Shown here: piece after piece, positions 1 to 7,253 of the stretch
Layout: every line of letters begins with the position of its first letter
How positions within the stretch are numbered: position 1 is the first letter of the stretch
Assembly (NCBI RefSeq): GCF_018403225.1
Contig: NZ_BOSG01000001.1
Span: 1-64,000, forward strand
Direction: 5' to 3'
Length of the DNA: 64,000 nt
DNA from: Paenibacillus sp. J23TS9
Lineage (GTDB): Bacteria; Bacillota; Bacilli; Paenibacillales; Paenibacillaceae
The notes under the pieces: generated by a model
The model's database searches: none
The model's input: the letters and a program-made list of their open reading frames with translations, nothing else
Told to the model about the DNA's origin: nothing
Made by a program: the position numbers and the translations under genes

Positions 1-118
1 TCAAGATGAGATTTCCCAGTATGTAAGACCCCTTGAAGACGACGAGGTAGATAGGTTGGAGGTGGAAGTGCAGCAATGCATGGAGCTGACCAATACTAAT
101 CGGTCGAGGGCTTATCCT
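1..118 (+). rRNA. 23S ribosomal RNA, 3' end (partial)
   Basis: The window opens inside the last part of a 23S rRNA gene. The sequence has the highly conserved end of domain VI, including the stretch around GACCAATACTAATCGGTCGA at 89-108, and ends near the AGGGCTTATCC at about 107-118. Only about 118 bases are present. The exact mature 3' end cannot be fixed by eye to better than a few bases. A 5S gene follows on the same strand. Confidence 0.95.
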
Positions 119-332
119 AAAAAGTTTTCCGTAGGGAAACTTACTTCGGAAGCGTTACGCTTTGCAACGGAGTAAGGGCTACGGAGACCATTTCTAAACA
201 CGCAAATTCGTTTCGTATCTAGTTTTCAGGTGATCAAACATCTGAACTGATTTTTAAGCTGCATGTCCTTTTTAAGGATGGATCTTTTGCTGGTGAGTAA
301 TCATCGAAGCGAAGACAGCGCAAAAATCCTGT
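119..332 (+). other. 23S-5S internal transcribed spacer
   Basis: This is a spacer of about 210 bases between 23S and 5S rRNA. It has a stem (CTTACT near 139-144 and AGTAAG near 171-176) typical of rRNA processing stems, and no convincing tRNA or coding sequence. A short open frame that starts in it and runs across the 5S gene is not coding. Confidence 0.6.
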
Positions 333-449
333 TTGGTGGCGATGGCGGAGGGGTTCCACGCGTACCCATCCCGAACACGACCGTTAAGCCCTCCAGCGCC
401 GATGGTACTTGGACCGAAGGGTCCTGGGAGAGTAGGATGCCGCCAAGCA
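333..449 (+). rRNA. 5S ribosomal RNA
   Basis: About 117 bases with the terminal helix TTGGTGGCGA / TGCCGCCAAG and the conserved internal CCCATCCCGAACACGACCGT segment. It lies directly after 23S and 7 bases before a tRNA, so it belongs to the same rRNA-tRNA transcription unit. Confidence 0.95.
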
Positions 450-456
450 TACATAT

Positions 457-532
457 TCCCTGATAGCTCAGTTGGTAGAGCACTCGACTGTTAATCGAGT
501 TGTCACAGGTTCGAGTCCTGTTCGGGGAGCCA
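457..532 (+). tRNA. tRNA-Asn (GTT)
   Basis: A 76-base cloverleaf. The acceptor TCCCTGA pairs with TCGGGGA, the anticodon loop reads CTGTTAA (anticodon GTT), the T-loop is TTCGAGT, and CCA is encoded. First tRNA after 5S. Confidence 0.97.
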
Positions 533-536
533 TTAA

Positions 537-611
537 GGCCCGTTGGTCAAGGGGTTAAGACACCTCCCTTTCACGGAGGTAACAGGGGTTCGAATCCCCT
601 ACGGGTCACCA
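537..611 (+). tRNA. tRNA-Glu (TTC)
   Basis: A 75-base cloverleaf with acceptor GGCCCGT / ACGGGTC, anticodon loop CTTTCAC (anticodon TTC) and encoded CCA. Its last 18 bases plus the next six are copied exactly 115 bp downstream, after a repeat element. The tRNA itself is intact. Confidence 0.97.
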
Positions 612-617
612 TTAATT

Positions 618-708
618 TTACGCTTCGATTGGGGATGAGAATCCATAAGGGTTCGTCGGAGCATGAACTTCGGTAGCGCTGCATCGCAGTCTCGAGCGAA
701 GTAAGAGT
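618..708 (+). repeat. tRNA-tail repeat element, copy A (after tRNA-Glu)
   Basis: A ~90-bp element between two exact 24-bp copies of the tRNA-Glu 3' end (594-617 and 709-732). Its core (GGGATGAGAATCC, GGGTTCGTCG, CTGCATCGCAGTCTCGA, AGAGTATCCC) is shared with a second element after tRNA-Asp at about nine bases in ten. It can fold: ACTTCG at 667-672 pairs with CGAAGT at 697-702 around a CTGC-ATC-GCAG hairpin. GGGGAT near its start is complementary to the ATCCCC that begins the tRNA copy. I do not recognise a named family. Confidence 0.75.
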
Positions 709-732
709 ATCCCCTACGGGTCACCATTAATT
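709..732 (+). repeat. Duplicated tRNA-Glu 3' end
   Basis: An exact 24-bp second copy of 594-617, covering the T-arm 3' half, acceptor 3' strand, CCA and six flanking bases. No tRNA body is attached, so it is a tail fragment and not a second gene. It resembles the direct repeat left when an element inserts at a tRNA 3' end. Confidence 0.85.
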
Positions 733-758
733 ATTTCTACACAAGAATACAATCCCAT

Positions 759-834
759 GGAGGCTTAGCTCAGCTGGGAGAGCATCTGCCTTACAAGCAG
801 AGGGTCGGGGGTTCGAACCCCTCAGCCTCCACCA
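759..834 (+). tRNA. tRNA-Val (TAC)
   Basis: A 76-base cloverleaf starting GGAGGCT, with anticodon loop CTTACAA (anticodon TAC) and encoded CCA. Confidence 0.97.
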
Positions 835-859
835 TAAAACTTTATACTTTTATTACTGA

Positions 860-933
<74 letters not shown>

Positions 934-1004
934 TTTATCCCCAAAAAGTGAAGAATTGCTTTGCGGCATATTCCGAATACTTTCCGGGGACCCAATAAGG
1001 CCGT

Positions 1005-1081
1005 GGAACCGTGGTGTAGAGGCCTAACATGCCTGCCTGTCACGCAGGAGATCGCGGGTTCGAATCCCGTCGGTTCCGCCA
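1005..1081 (+). tRNA. tRNA-Asp (GTC)
   Basis: A 77-base cloverleaf with acceptor GGAACCG / CGGTTCC, anticodon loop CTGTCAC (anticodon GTC) and encoded CCA. Like tRNA-Glu upstream, it is followed by the tail-repeat element and a second copy of its own 3' end. Confidence 0.97.
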
Positions 1082-1084
1082 TTT

Positions 1085-1176
1085 AATTTAGCTTCAGGGA
1101 TGAGAATCCGGTTATCGGGTTCGTCGAAGCATCAATTTCGTTAGCACTGCATCGCAGTCTCGAACGAAGTGAGAGT
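1085..1176 (+). repeat. tRNA-tail repeat element, copy B (after tRNA-Asp)
   Basis: Second copy of the element at 618-708. It lies between two exact 21-bp copies of the tRNA-Asp 3' end (1064-1084 and 1177-1197; period 113). The hairpin is kept although its sequence varies: ATTTCG at 1135-1140 still pairs with CGAAGT at 1165-1170 through a T-G wobble, around the same CTGC-ATC-GCAG. The duplicated tail matches tRNA-Asp, not tRNA-Glu, so the flank is specific to each site. Confidence 0.75.
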
Positions 1177-1197
1177 ATCCCGTCGGTTCCGCCATTT
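1177..1197 (+). repeat. Duplicated tRNA-Asp 3' end
   Basis: An exact 21-bp second copy of 1064-1084 (T-arm 3' half, acceptor, CCA and three flanking bases) with no tRNA body. Counterpart of the tRNA-Glu tail copy. Confidence 0.85.
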
Positions 1198-1233
1198 TAA
1201 GATTGACTCATCAATTTAGTATTTACTAATTGA

Positions 1234-1309
1234 GAGCCATTAGCTCAGTTGGTAGAGCACCTGACTTTTAATCAGGGTGTCGAAGGTTCGAGTCCTTCAT
1301 GGCTCACCA
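1234..1309 (+). tRNA. tRNA-Lys (TTT)
   Basis: A 76-base cloverleaf with acceptor GAGCCAT / ATGGCTC, anticodon loop CTTTTAA (anticodon TTT) and encoded CCA. Confidence 0.97.
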
Positions 1310-1325
1310 GTTTTATAATTTATAT

Positions 1326-1400
1326 GCGGACGTGGCTCAGCGGTAGAGCATCGCCTTGCCAAGGCGAGGGTCGCGGGTTCGATTCCCGTCGTCCGCTCCA
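1326..1400 (+). tRNA. tRNA-Gly (GCC)
   Basis: A 75-base cloverleaf starting GCGGACG, with anticodon loop TTGCCAA (anticodon GCC) and encoded CCA (discriminator T). Confidence 0.97.
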
Positions 1401-1407
1401 AATATTT

Positions 1408-1481
1408 GCGCCCTTAGCTCAGCTGGATAGAGCGTTTGACTACGAATCAAAAGGCCAGGAGTTCGAATCTCTTAGGGCGCG
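1408..1481 (+). tRNA. tRNA-Arg (ACG)
   Basis: A 74-base cloverleaf with acceptor GCGCCCT / AGGGCGC and anticodon loop CTACGAA (ACG, expected to be edited to ICG by TadA). CCA is not encoded. Confidence 0.96.
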
Positions 1482-1491
1482 TTTTCTTTAA

Positions 1492-1571
1492 GCCGGTGTG
1501 GCGGAATTGGCAGACGCGCGCGACTCAAAATCGTGAGGGAAACCGTGGGGGTTCGAGTCCCTTCACCGGCA
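1492..1571 (+). tRNA. tRNA-Leu (CAA)
   Basis: A class II tRNA with a long variable arm, acceptor GCCGGTG / CACCGGC and anticodon loop CTCAAAA (anticodon CAA). CCA is not encoded. Last tRNA of the array; a terminator follows. Confidence 0.96.
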
Positions 1572-1599
1572 TACGAAATTTAATATGCAAGATTGATTC

Positions 1600-1636
1600 A
1601 AACGCTGATGGACGCTGTCCGATCAGCGTTTTTGTC
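1600..1636 (+). terminator. Rho-independent terminator of the rRNA-tRNA unit
   Basis: AACGCTGAT and ATCAGCGTT form a 9-bp stem whose loop contains a smaller GGAC..GTCC hairpin, followed by TTTTGTC. It lies 29 bases after tRNA-Leu. Confidence 0.8.
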
Positions 1637-1745
1637 GTTATAATTGTTTAAACTGCAGAAAAAGTAATCTAATGCTTGAGTTAATTACATACACTGCAGG
1701 TGCAAGCCTGTTGAAATGAATTTGTAATAGAACTTTTTGAGAAAT

Positions 1746-2399
1746 TCATTTTTTTATATAATCTGCAAAATTCTCTTGAAGATATCGCCCATTGATGTCT
1801 TCATGCAGGTGATGATGTACGAGTTGGTCGATGCTCTCCTGATTGTGGTTTGTTATACAATCCAGCATTAACTGATGCTCCTTCCGGATTTCCTCCAGCT
1901 TCTCTCTCTTCAGTAAATGCAGCCTGCGGTAACGGATATAATGCACATTATATTGTTGAATCAAGTTCCATAGGAATTCACGACCTGCCAAAGTAAATAA
2001 GGTTTTATGGAAGGCGTCGTCCCACTCGAGAAAAGCCTCATGCGCGTTCTCCCGTTGGATGGCCACTTGCTGCTTCTCCAGGATCTGTGTCAGTTCAACG
2101 TTGCCTCTTAGAGGCATCTGTACGGCAAGGTCTTTGATAATTTCCTTCTCTAGTGTGCTTCTCAGGTAAATCATCTGTTCGACCGAGTCCAAATCAATAA
2201 AGGAGACCAAGTTTCCCTTTTTGGGATAGATATCGATATAGCTTTCCAAAGCTAACTGCTTCAGCACATCGCGCAGGGGAGTTCGTGAGATGTGAAAGCG
2301 TTCCGACAAAGCGGTTTCGCTGAGGATGGTTCCAGGTTTCAAGTTTAACGCCAGAATTTCGCTTTTCAATTGCTGCATGATTTCTGCTTTAGTGGACAT
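1746..2399 (-). CDS. GntR family (FadR/FCD subfamily) transcriptional regulator
   Basis: 217 residues starting MSTKAEIMQQ. The longer open frame upstream has no ribosome binding site. Residues about 1-70 form the GntR winged helix-turn-helix (SETALSERFHISRTPLRDVL). Residues about 80-205 are an FCD effector domain with its usual acid and histidine ligands (DAFHKTLF, EHQLML, HHHLHED), which normally hold a metal and bind a carboxylate or sugar acid. The gene is divergent from the alpha-glucuronidase, and a perfect palindrome lies between them, so it probably represses that gene and itself in response to a glucuronate-type ligand. The ligand is inferred. Confidence 0.88.
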   Translation of the reverse strand: MSTKAEIMQQLKSEILALNLKPGTILSETALSERFHISRTPLRDVLKQLALESYIDIYPKKGNLVSFIDLDSVEQMIYLRSTLEKEIIKDLAVQMPLRGNVELTQILEKQQVAIQRENAHEAFLEWDDAFHKTLFTLAGREFLWNLIQQYNVHYIRYRRLHLLKREKLEEIRKEHQLMLDCITNHNQESIDQLVHHHLHEDINGRYLQENFADYIKK

Positions 2400-2432
2400 G
2401 GTATCCCTGCTTCCGTGTGAAGTGTTCCTATC

Positions 2433-2442
2433 TAGTATACAA
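2433..2442. promoter_or_regulatory. Possible half-conserved GntR site near the regulator's own start
   Basis: TAGTATACAA shares the GTATACAA core with the palindrome at 2598-2621 and lies about 35 bp upstream of the GntR start codon, where an autoregulatory operator would be expected. Short, so tentative. Confidence 0.3.
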
Positions 2443-2490
2443 CAATGAAAGCATGAAAGAAATGATCCATTACGTGAGGGGAAGACCATT

Positions 2491-2566
2491 CTAACTTATT
2501 ATATTAAGATTCAATAGGAATGTCTGATCTAACTTATTATATTAAGATTCAATAGGAATGTCTGAT
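2491..2566. repeat. Perfect 38-bp tandem duplication
   Basis: The unit starting CTAACTTATTATATTAAGAT at 2491-2528 is repeated without change at 2529-2566. It sits in the divergent GntR / alpha-glucuronidase intergenic region, on the regulator side of the palindrome. Identity between copies implies a recent duplication or a sequence prone to slippage. Confidence 0.9.
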
Positions 2567-2597
2567 TGACAGAATTATAAAGGATGATTATGATAAT

Positions 2598-2621
2598 ATC
2601 AATCTTGTATACAAGATTGAT
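2598..2621. promoter_or_regulatory. 24-bp perfect palindrome, likely GntR operator
   Basis: The left arm ATCAATCTTGTA (2598-2609) is the exact reverse complement of the right arm 2610-2621. The central CTTGTATACAAG matches the known operator of the gluconate repressor GntR of B. subtilis, the type member of this family. It is placed between the divergent GntR gene and the alpha-glucuronidase. About 240 bp separate it from the alpha-glucuronidase start; the remaining sequence holds a 22-bp imperfect inverted repeat at 2695-2716 but no promoter I can assign with confidence. Confidence 0.72.
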
Positions 2622-2862
2622 CGAAACTTTAAAATTAGTGTTGTTCTTCGTCGTGGCAGGCCACTGCAGCTTCTATAATACTGAGTACTTTCTGTGCACC
2701 CTCCAGGAGGGTTGCATCTTCGGAACCTTAAGAAACAAATAAGTCTGGTCAGGGCAAGGGATATATTTTTCAAAGTGTATGTACTACTCTGACTTATAGA
2801 ATATGGTTCACTGCGAGCACCTTGGCGGCATGCATGCAAGAATATGAGAGGAGAGGAACAAG

Positions 2863-4917
2863 TTGAAATCACGAGGTTATCAGGCTTGGTTAACAGAAGA
2901 TCGATGGAAGGAAGGAGCGCGGATCGAAGACGCTCGGCCCTTACTAGGATGTGTTACCGCAAGTGTAAATCCCAAACAGGTAACGGGAGGCGTGGCAATT
3001 GAGGAACTTATGAACGGAATTGTGTCATACACGGGTATTCATCCCGATTTGACGGTAGAATCCGGTCAGCCGATGATTGTGCTTGGAGCGCGGTTTGCCA
3101 CGGAATCCATGATACAAGAGTTGAAAGCGCATTCGATTGCAGAGGAAGGATATGCCATACGATCTGGTGGTGAAGGAGCCGAACGGTATGCGGTGCTCTA
3201 TGGAGGTTCCGAAAAGGGGCTTCTGTACGCTGTGTATCATTTCTTGCGGCTGCTCGGCACCGAGGCGGAACTGGAAAATCTGAGCATTGCGCATACGCCG
3301 CGAAATGCCTTACGCATGATCAACCAGTGGGACAACATGGACGGAACCGTGGAACGCGGCTATTCCGGAGGCTCCATTTTCTATCGCGAGAACCGTATTC
3401 TTCTGGCATCCGACCGGATACGTGATTATGCCAGGCTGCTGGCTTCCGTAGGCATCAATGCCATTGCCGTCAACAATGTCAATGTTCATCATGAGGAAAC
3501 GAAGCTGATTACCGATGTTTTTTTGCCGGATGTGGCTAAGCTCGCAAGCATGTTCGGACGGTATGGCATTCGTTTGTTTCTGAGCGTGAATTATGCAGCC
3601 TCGATGGAACTGGGGGACCTGTCAACCGCCGACCCACTGGATGAAGGAGTACGAACATGGTGGCGTAACAAAGCGGCGGAGATCTACCGGATTATTCCCG
3701 ATTTTGGCGGTTTTCTGGTTAAGGCGGATTCCGAGAACCGCCCAGGCCCGTTCACCTACGGTCGTGACCATGCCGACGGAGCGAATATGCTGGCAGATGC
3801 CTTAGCGCCTTTCGGGGGCCTTGTACTGTGGAGATGTTTCGTCTACGACTGTCATCAGGACTGGAGGGACCGCTCCACAGACCGGGCGAGAGCAGCATAT
3901 GATCATTTCCGTCCACTGGACGGCCGCTTCAGGGATAACGTTATTTTGCAAGTCAAGAACGGACCGATGGATTTTCAGGTAAGGGAGCCCGTATCTCCCC
4001 TGTTCGGTGCCATGGAGCATACCAATCAAATGATGGAATTCCAAATCGCGCAGGAATATACCGGACAGCAGCGGGATGTATGCTTCCTTGTGCCGCAATG
4101 GAAACAAGCATTGGACTTTGATACTTATTTGAAAGGACCGGGCAGCACCGTGAAACGAATCGCCGCCGGCGAGCTCCATCCTTATCGTCACAGCGGAATT
4201 ACCGGCGTTTCTAACATTGGCAATGACGACAATTGGACCGGTCATCACCTGGCGCAGGCCAACCTATTCGGATTTGGACGGTTGGCTTGGGATCCGGAAT
4301 TGACGGCGGAAGAAATCGCTAATGAATGGAGCTTGCTGACCTTTGGCTGCGAGGGACGTATTGCTGCAGTGGTAACGGAGCTGCTGCTGCAATCCTGGTC
4401 TATTTATGAGAGCTACACGGCTCCACTCGGCGTAGGCTGGATGATGCAGCCACACCACCACTATGCCGTCGATGTGGACGGATATGAGTATTCCAAATGG
4501 GGAACCTATCATTTTGCCGACTGCCATGGAATCGGCGTGAACCGGACGCTTTCCACGGGAACCGGTTATACCGCGCAATATGCTCCCGTAAATGGGAGAC
4601 GTTATGAATCGCTAGATACCTGTCCTGACGAACTGCTCCTATTTTTTCACCATGTCCCCTACACTCATAAGTTGAAATCGGGCAAAACGGTAATCCAGCA
4701 TATTTATGACACCCATTTCGAAGGGGTGGAGAGGGTTGAGGTATGGATCAACCGCTGGCAGGAGTTGAAAAATGAGATGGACCCCGTGCGGTTCGAACAA
4801 ATCGCGGAACGGCTGGGTTGGCAAGAGAACAATGCGAAGCAGTGGCGGGATGTCATCAATACATACTTTTATCGAAAATCGGGAATACCGGACGCTCAAG
4901 GCCGTCACATTTATTAA
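2863..4917 (+). CDS. aguA: Alpha-glucuronidase, glycoside hydrolase family 67
   Basis: 684 residues, the usual length for GH67 enzymes, which remove (4-O-methyl-)glucuronic acid from the non-reducing end of xylo-oligosaccharides. The three catalytic acids of the Geobacillus enzyme (E285, D364, E392) appear at a constant offset of six: E291 in SENRPGPF, D370 in NGPMDF and E398 in AQEYTG. There is no signal peptide, so it should act inside the cell on imported aldouronic acids. The start is TTG with GAGAGGAGAGG 7 bases upstream. It lies downstream of the GntR palindrome. No xylanase or aldouronate transporter is adjacent. Confidence 0.95.
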   Translation: MKSRGYQAWLTEDRWKEGARIEDARPLLGCVTASVNPKQVTGGVAIEELMNGIVSYTGIHPDLTVESGQPMIVLGARFATESMIQELKAHSIAEEGYAIRSGGEGAERYAVLYGGSEKGLLYAVYHFLRLLGTEAELENLSIAHTPRNALRMINQWDNMDGTVERGYSGGSIFYRENRILLASDRIRDYARLLASVGINAIAVNNVNVHHEETKLITDVFLPDVAKLASMFGRYGIRLFLSVNYAASMELGDLSTADPLDEGVRTWWRNKAAEIYRIIPDFGGFLVKADSENRPGPFTYGRDHADGANMLADALAPFGGLVLWRCFVYDCHQDWRDRSTDRARAAYDHFRPLDGRFRDNVILQVKNGPMDFQVREPVSPLFGAMEHTNQMMEFQIAQEYTGQQRDVCFLVPQWKQALDFDTYLKGPGSTVKRIAAGELHPYRHSGITGVSNIGNDDNWTGHHLAQANLFGFGRLAWDPELTAEEIANEWSLLTFGCEGRIAAVVTELLLQSWSIYESYTAPLGVGWMMQPHHHYAVDVDGYEYSKWGTYHFADCHGIGVNRTLSTGTGYTAQYAPVNGRRYESLDTCPDELLLFFHHVPYTHKLKSGKTVIQHIYDTHFEGVERVEVWINRWQELKNEMDPVRFEQIAERLGWQENNAKQWRDVINTYFYRKSGIPDAQGRHIY

Positions 4918-5082
4918 AGATGGAAGGGCCGAACGGGGCGGATCGATATATCCAAATGGGCTACTCATAAGCGATGATTTGCTGCAAAAAGAAGGACCTG
5001 AGTATTCCTAGATGTTTAGGACCTTTTTTCTGGCTATTGCAATTTGAGGCATGGATTCATTAGAACTTGGAAGAGGAGTGAA
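4918..5082 (+). other. Spacer between alpha-glucuronidase and the NIF3-like gene
   Basis: 165 bp with a weak hairpin (TCCTA / TAGGA, about 5006-5021) followed by CCTTTTTTC at 5022-5030. It could act as a leaky terminator, so cotranscription of the two genes is uncertain. Confidence 0.35.
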
Positions 5083-5880
5083 ATGATGAAGACAACGGTG
5101 CAAATGGTCATGGATGCGCTGATTGAACCAGTCGGCAGGTTGGAGCAAACGGTAGACACCTTGAAATTCGGCGATCCGTCCACGGAGGTCACGGGTATCG
5201 TGACTTCTTTCATGCCCACCCGGCATGTGATCGAACAAGCGCTGGAGCGTAAGGCCAACCTGGTCATTGCGCATGAAGGACTGTTTTTTTCGCATCACGA
5301 TGATGAAGCAGAGGGAAGAGCTGACATGATCCATCTGGCGAAGAAGCGGTTCATAGAAGAATCGAAGGTTGCGATATTCCGCTTTCATGACTATTGGCAT
5401 CGCTACAAACCGGATGGCATCACGGAGGGCTTGATCCGTGAGCTTGCCTGGGAGCCCTATGTTAGCGAGCATCAACCTTCGGCTTCTCTCCTAAACATCC
5501 CTTCCCTCCCGCTTAAGGACATTGCAGAACATGTTAAGCAGAGACTTGGCGTTTCCTATGTACGTATCATTGGGGATCTGGACATGACCTTCAGCAGGAT
5601 TGGCATGTTGGCGGGATACCGGGGCAGCGGTTCCCTCGCGATTCCTTTATTCGAAAGGGAACATGCAGATTTGGTGATTTATGGAGAGGGACAGGAATGG
5701 GAGACACCGGAGTATGTAAGGGAGGCGGTTCGCCAAGGAAGCCCCAAAGCGCTTATGATACTGGGTCACGCCGAGAGCGAGGAGCCCGGCATGAAAGCGT
5801 TGGCGATCAGATTAAGAGCGATGTTTCCGGATATTCCCGTGCACTATATCAAGGAAGATCCGCTGTTCCAGCTGTTTTGA
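5083..5880 (+). CDS. NIF3/DUF34-family dinuclear metal protein
   Basis: 265 residues starting MMKTTVQMVM; AGAGGAG lies 4-7 bases before the two adjacent ATG codons. It has the NIF3 pattern: an N-terminal AHEGLFFSH metal motif and a C-terminal GHAESEEPGM motif with the His and Glu that complete the two-metal site. The family has broad but unsettled functions, with metal chaperone and damage-repair roles proposed. It is more diverged than the housekeeping NIF3 protein usually found near the sigA gene. Its place after the alpha-glucuronidase suggests a role in that sugar-acid pathway, by context only. Confidence 0.8.
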   Translation: MMKTTVQMVMDALIEPVGRLEQTVDTLKFGDPSTEVTGIVTSFMPTRHVIEQALERKANLVIAHEGLFFSHHDDEAEGRADMIHLAKKRFIEESKVAIFRFHDYWHRYKPDGITEGLIRELAWEPYVSEHQPSASLLNIPSLPLKDIAEHVKQRLGVSYVRIIGDLDMTFSRIGMLAGYRGSGSLAIPLFEREHADLVIYGEGQEWETPEYVREAVRQGSPKALMILGHAESEEPGMKALAIRLRAMFPDIPVHYIKEDPLFQLF

Positions 5881-5919
5881 GCGATGAGAAGGGTTAAGGA
5901 ACCAATTGTAAAAAAATAT

Positions 5920-5948
5920 TTGACCTGCTAGCTTGGCTGCTATATAAT
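5920..5948 (+). promoter_or_regulatory. Sigma-A promoter for tRNA-Pro
   Basis: TTGACC at 5920-5925 and TATAAT at 5943-5948 with a 17-bp spacer, upstream of an isolated tRNA gene. Confidence 0.85.
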
Positions 5949-6027
5949 AGGGAATGTTGAGACAATTATTACGGTTTAACTCGCAATAGCTTACCAGATT
6001 CATATATTCGTCATACATATTTCATTA

Positions 6028-6101
6028 CGGGATGTAGCTCAGCTTGGTAGAGCACCTGGTTTGGGACCAGGGGGTCGCATGTTCAAATCGTGTCATCCCG
6101 A
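6028..6101 (+). tRNA. tRNA-Pro (TGG)
   Basis: Acceptor CGGGATG / CATCCCG, anticodon loop TTTGGGA (anticodon TGG); CCA not encoded. A single-gene unit with its own promoter and terminator. Confidence 0.97.
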
Positions 6102-6105
6102 TTCG

Positions 6106-6137
6106 AAAACCATCGAAGATATTCGGTGGTTTTTTTG
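6106..6137 (+). terminator. Terminator of tRNA-Pro
   Basis: AAAACCATCGAA and TTCGGTGGTTTT form a stem (one G-T pair) around a GATA loop, with a run of T. Confidence 0.9.
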
Positions 6138-6201
6138 CTGTATAATTATGTAATCCCCAGGTCACAATAGAAGAAAAGACAGGGAATAGAAGGGGATTAT
6201 T

Positions 6202-6870
6202 GTGAATGCATCTCGGATTAAAAAGAAACTGCAAAAGCAGTGGCGGTGGTGGAAACGCCGTTCGTTAACATTAGGATTATCTTCACTGGTTATCGCAATG
6301 GTATGGATCAGCATGTATTTACCGGATAGGGTGCAAAGTCTCCTCAGCACGAAACCTCCAGTAGCCATAGAGACGCTTCAATATTATCAGCAAGCCGAAG
6401 CGATGGATGATACGCCGGAGGATGTGAATTTTTGGAAGGCTCTGAACAAGTCCAAGGAAATGAACGAGGTTACGGTGCGGCATAGCTATGTTTGTGGTGA
6501 AGAGGAGCGCACTCTCGGGAAATTAAATACGGATGAGATCTACAATCTCCTTAATGAGCATCCATCCTGGAAAGGACAATTCGCCGGACAGGGGAAAGTG
6601 ATACTGAACGAGACGATTTTGGATCTTTCACCCACCTGCAAAGAGCGGGCGTATATGAGTCTGGATAGGGATGGTAATCTGTCTTTATTCGATGGTCCTC
6701 CTGTACAAGACAAAGTGATCAAGACATTCTTTCAACTGGACATCAACTCCATGGAGTCTTCCTTGCCTGATGATGCACTGAGACATTTGTACGACGGTAT
6801 TCGTATTCAGGATATAGATGAGTATAACAGTGTGCTGTCAACTTTCAGCGATTATGCTCGTGAAGGATAA
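6202..6870 (+). CDS. bofC: BofC-like intermembrane-space sporulation regulator
   Basis: 222 residues with a GTG start after AAGGGGA. One membrane segment (about 22-41) anchors a domain ending in the BofC C-terminal pattern (YMSLDRDGNLSLFDGPP, FFQLDINSMESSLP). In B. subtilis BofC lies between the forespore membranes and restrains the SpoIVB protease that triggers sigma-K processing. This protein is longer than the B. subtilis one (about 170 residues), with extra sequence at the N-terminus. In B. subtilis bofC also lies close to ruvAB, queA and tgt, which supports the name; here three genes and about 3.9 kb separate it from ruvC. Confidence 0.85.
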   Translation: MNASRIKKKLQKQWRWWKRRSLTLGLSSLVIAMVWISMYLPDRVQSLLSTKPPVAIETLQYYQQAEAMDDTPEDVNFWKALNKSKEMNEVTVRHSYVCGEEERTLGKLNTDEIYNLLNEHPSWKGQFAGQGKVILNETILDLSPTCKERAYMSLDRDGNLSLFDGPPVQDKVIKTFFQLDINSMESSLPDDALRHLYDGIRIQDIDEYNSVLSTFSDYAREG

Positions 6871-6891
6871 TCATTATATAGGAAAAATAAA

Positions 6892-6934
6892 TAGCGGCCT
6901 AATCCGGTTTCAACTGGATAGGTCGCTTTTTTTG
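6892..6934 (+). terminator. Terminator after bofC
   Basis: AGCGGCCTAATCC and GGATAGGTCGCT pair around GGTTTCAACT, followed by seven T. Confidence 0.88.
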
Positions 6935-7253
6935 AAAAATGAATCTATAGTGAACCGCACCAAATGTCTATAGCTGAGGGGATTTCTTTGTACATCTCAT
7001 GGGGAATGTATCGGTCATGAAACTGAAAAGTATATCAATGTGGAATTTTGGTGAAAAAAATAACCGGATTGTTCATGTTTTTAGCATATTATTCATTTTA
7101 AATTTCGCGATTATCCTTTACGATAGAACCATATTGAAATTATGCGGACTGGTTAAGTGTTGAATCAACATCAGGGGACGGCGCCCTTCCTTCGTTAAGG
7201 ACCTGCGTCGGATGGACCATGTGCCGCCAAAACGAGAGGGAGAAGGAGTAATC
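6935..7253. other. Intergenic region without an assignable feature
   Basis: 319 bp, AT-rich in the middle (7040-7140). Several TATTAT and TATTGA strings occur, but no -35/-10 pair with acceptable spacing and no strong palindrome. It probably holds the promoter of the dehydrogenase gene that follows. Confidence 0.4.

Noticed and set aside
263..483. Open frames on both strands across the 5S rRNA and tRNA-Asn
   Set aside because: They lie inside clear structural RNA genes and the encoded peptides have no recognisable features.
1249..1651. Two forward open frames across tRNA-Lys, Gly, Arg and Leu
   Set aside because: They are made of tRNA sequence; four complete cloverleaves explain the region.
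2588..2872. Minus-strand 94-codon frame before the alpha-glucuronidase
   Set aside because: It overlaps the operator and the ribosome binding site of aguA, has no binding site of its own, and its composition is unlike the neighbouring proteins.
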